From VMCP01 sp964645755 (lineage in GTDB: Bacteria > Bacteroidota > Bacteroidia > NS11-12g > UBA955), in assembly GCA_964645755.1 (NCBI GenBank), contig CAZYBT010000078.1, forward strand, positions 1 to 12,413: a stretch of 12,413 bases of DNA. Direction: 5' to 3'. The notes beneath the pieces were generated by a model that was not told the DNA's origin, searched no databases, and saw only the letters and a list, made by a program, of their open reading frames with translations. The translations under genes were made by a program, and so were the position numbers. The stretch's first letter is position 1. The number at the start of each line of letters is the position of its first letter. Positions 11,133 through 12,413 of the stretch are shown here, in pieces.

Positions 11133-12248
11133 TTAATCGCCAAAATAAATTTTCATGGAAATCCTTTCACCGCTCGTGAATTCACTTTTTACCACATAGA
11201 TTCCGCCTTGCAAAAAAGAAATGTCTATCTCACCCGAAACACGATGATTCAACATTTCAATCTGAACCAACTGTCCATCCATCTTGAAAATTTGCATTTC
11301 TCGAATGCCTGAAGCAGACTGCCAAGTTAACATTTTAGCATCCTGATTTAGATTGAGAAAAAATTGAATATCCGTTTTACGATTATTTCGCAATCCACTC
11401 GTTTTAACCTTTGAAAGTTCAAATAATGCCGCATCAGAATTCAACTGTTCCGAGGTAAGAAAATATCGATCCTTTGCAACCTCAGCAATGGCTTCAATCT
11501 GAATATTTCCAAATGCCGGAAACTCCATCCTGTTCAATTGTTTTTTAATTTTTCTTGATAAAAATGAATCACATTCCAAAACAAAACCAACATTTAATGT
11601 ATACCCACAAAGCAACAACTTACCCGAGAATGGAGAAAAACATGCCCCAGTAATTAAACCATTTGCCTCAATGCTATCATTTATTTTCAGGAGATATTGA
11701 CCTTTTTTCTTTGAGCATTCGTATATGTAAGTTTTGAAATTCCCCCAATTTTTGCTAAAAATATAAAGACATGAATCGGTAGCTATCATTGCCTCAGCAT
11801 CAAAATTGGTTTGAAAAGTTTTATTTGAAAAATCAACTTGCTGTTCATACCCAAACTGAATGGTGTCTACCCCCCTGATTGTATCTAAACTTAACAAAGC
11901 TTTCTGTATTTTATAAATGACCAAATCTTTTCGCATTCCAGCATTATTACCAAAATCCCCAATATAAACAAAGGAATCATCTTGAGTCATTTCTTCCCAA
12001 TCTTTATTTGTTGCTCCTTGAACAAAAACCGTACGGTTAATTTTTCCGGTGAGCGTATCAAATTCATACAAAATTGGCTCATCTCCTGAGTCACCATGCG
12101 TATAAAACTTCCCCCCAACAACAATCAAACCCGATGTTTCCGACAATTTTTGAACCAAAGTGGCTTTTTGTTTCAACCCAAAAGATTGTCCCTCCAAATG
12201 CAAAAACGCACAACCCAAAGTAACCATCAAAATGAATATCTTTCTCAT
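11133..12248 (-). CDS. Secreted beta-propeller protein with T9SS type A sorting domain
   Basis: A 371-residue exported protein. Signal peptide at 1-20 (ends HLEG before QSF). The body (about 28-285) is beta-rich and propeller-like, with three spaced acidic motifs: NKDWEEM (81-87) leading into YIGDFGNNAGMRKD (95-108), NFDAEAM (148-154) and IQIEAIAE (249-256). The pattern recalls the acidic calcium or catalytic sites of esterase-like/phytase-like propellers, but this is inference and no activity is proven. The C-terminus (about 296-371) is a type A sorting domain, with MQIFKMDGQLVQ and LQGGIYVVK. The protein should therefore leave the cell by the type IX system. It is upstream of, and in line with, the LytTR gene, which has its own promoter. 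Confidence 0.85.
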   Translation of the reverse strand: MRKIFILMVTLGCAFLHLEGQSFGLKQKATLVQKLSETSGLIVVGGKFYTHGDSGDEPILYEFDTLTGKINRTVFVQGATNKDWEEMTQDDSFVYIGDFGNNAGMRKDLVIYKIQKALLSLDTIRGVDTIQFGYEQQVDFSNKTFQTNFDAEAMIATDSCLYIFSKNWGNFKTYIYECSKKKGQYLLKINDSIEANGLITGACFSPFSGKLLLCGYTLNVGFVLECDSFLSRKIKKQLNRMEFPAFGNIQIEAIAEVAKDRYFLTSEQLNSDAALFELSKVKTSGLRNNRKTDIQFFLNLNQDAKMLTWQSASGIREMQIFKMDGQLVQIEMLNHRVSGEIDISFLQGGIYVVKSEFTSGERISMKIYFGD

Positions 12249-12347
12249 TTAAATGGAATATAACCTATTTTGATAAAAAAATCAAGCATTCAATCGATAA
12301 TTCCGTCTTTTTGTCGAAGAAACAAGCATGATAGATGCAAATTTGTG

Positions 12348-12355
12348 GACATTTG
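12348..12355 (+). promoter_or_regulatory. Possible -7 box for the right-edge gene
   Basis: GACATTTG matches TAnnTTTG at all but the first base and ends 4 bases before the GTG at 12360. No clear -33 box was found. The close spacing resembles that of the genes at 2598, 3923 and 4003. Confidence 0.25.
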
Positions 12356-12359
12356 TTTT

Positions 12360-12413
12360 GTGAGTGCATTCATAAAAGTAGAAGAAGTTTACAAATACTA
12401 TGATCAAGTTTGT
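12360..12413 (+). CDS. N-terminal fragment, possibly an ABC transporter ATPase
   Basis: Eighteen codons from a GTG run off the right edge (VSAFIKVEEVYKYYDQVC). The phrase FIKVEEVYKYYDQV resembles the first strand of ABC ATPases, where I-x-V-E/K-N/D-V/I-x-K-x-Y/F is followed by the Walker A loop about 25 residues later. The Walker motifs are outside the window, so the call is tentative. The frame is also open upstream, and another GTG at 12345 is possible. It is divergent from the propeller gene at 12248. Confidence 0.35.
   Translation, partial: MSAFIKVEEVYKYYDQVC

Noticed and set aside
1..12413. Mobile elements, CRISPR arrays, tRNA or rRNA genes, riboswitches
   Set aside because: No transposase or integrase, no regularly spaced repeats, no cloverleaf or conserved aptamer core was seen on either strand by eye.

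Overview
The window is AT-rich DNA from a member of the Bacteroidota, probably a Flavobacteriales- or Sphingobacteriales-like organism. The signs are: two secreted proteins ending in type A sorting domains of the type IX secretion system (T9SS); promoter boxes matching the Bacteroidota -7 element TAnnTTTG, two of them with a TTTG box 17-18 bp upstream; no clear Shine-Dalgarno sequences; and a LytTR-type regulator. No RNA genes, insertion sequences, integrases or CRISPR arrays were seen. It reads as ordinary chromosome and not as a mobile island.

Layout. 1-154 holds the 3' end of an unrecognised gene, followed by a good terminator (226-253). 475-1933 is one secreted beta-propeller-like gene split into three pieces by two -1 frame changes. 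From 2083 to 4431 lie small single-domain genes in alternating orientation: a GNAT acetyltransferase (-), a DUF3291/ABM-like protein (+), a VOC protein (+), an AHSA1/SRPBCC protein (-) and a four-helix membrane protein (+). From 7238 down to 4434 runs a probable minus-strand operon: a PhnB-like VOC protein, an unknown secreted protein and a GT-C-fold membrane glycosyltransferase. A probable plus-strand operon follows, with a DUF1801 protein (7348-7722) and a CorA-type Mg2+/Co2+ transporter (7758-8657). Next is a 526-residue T9SS cargo with Ig-like and FN3-like modules (8756-10336). It abuts, tail to tail, a LytTR regulator with a degenerate receiver domain (10337-11044, minus). A second T9SS cargo, a predicted beta-propeller, is at 11133-12248 (minus). 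The right edge holds the first 18 codons of what may be an ABC transporter ATPase.

No dedicated multi-gene system (defence, biosynthesis, conjugation) is visible. The points most worth a second look are the receiver-dead LytTR regulator with a palindrome at its own promoter, the three-piece propeller gene whose breaks both fall on in-frame -1 slippery heptamers, plus-strand terminators inside the antisense 3' coding ends of convergent neighbours, and several start codons so close to a -7 box that the messages may be leaderless.
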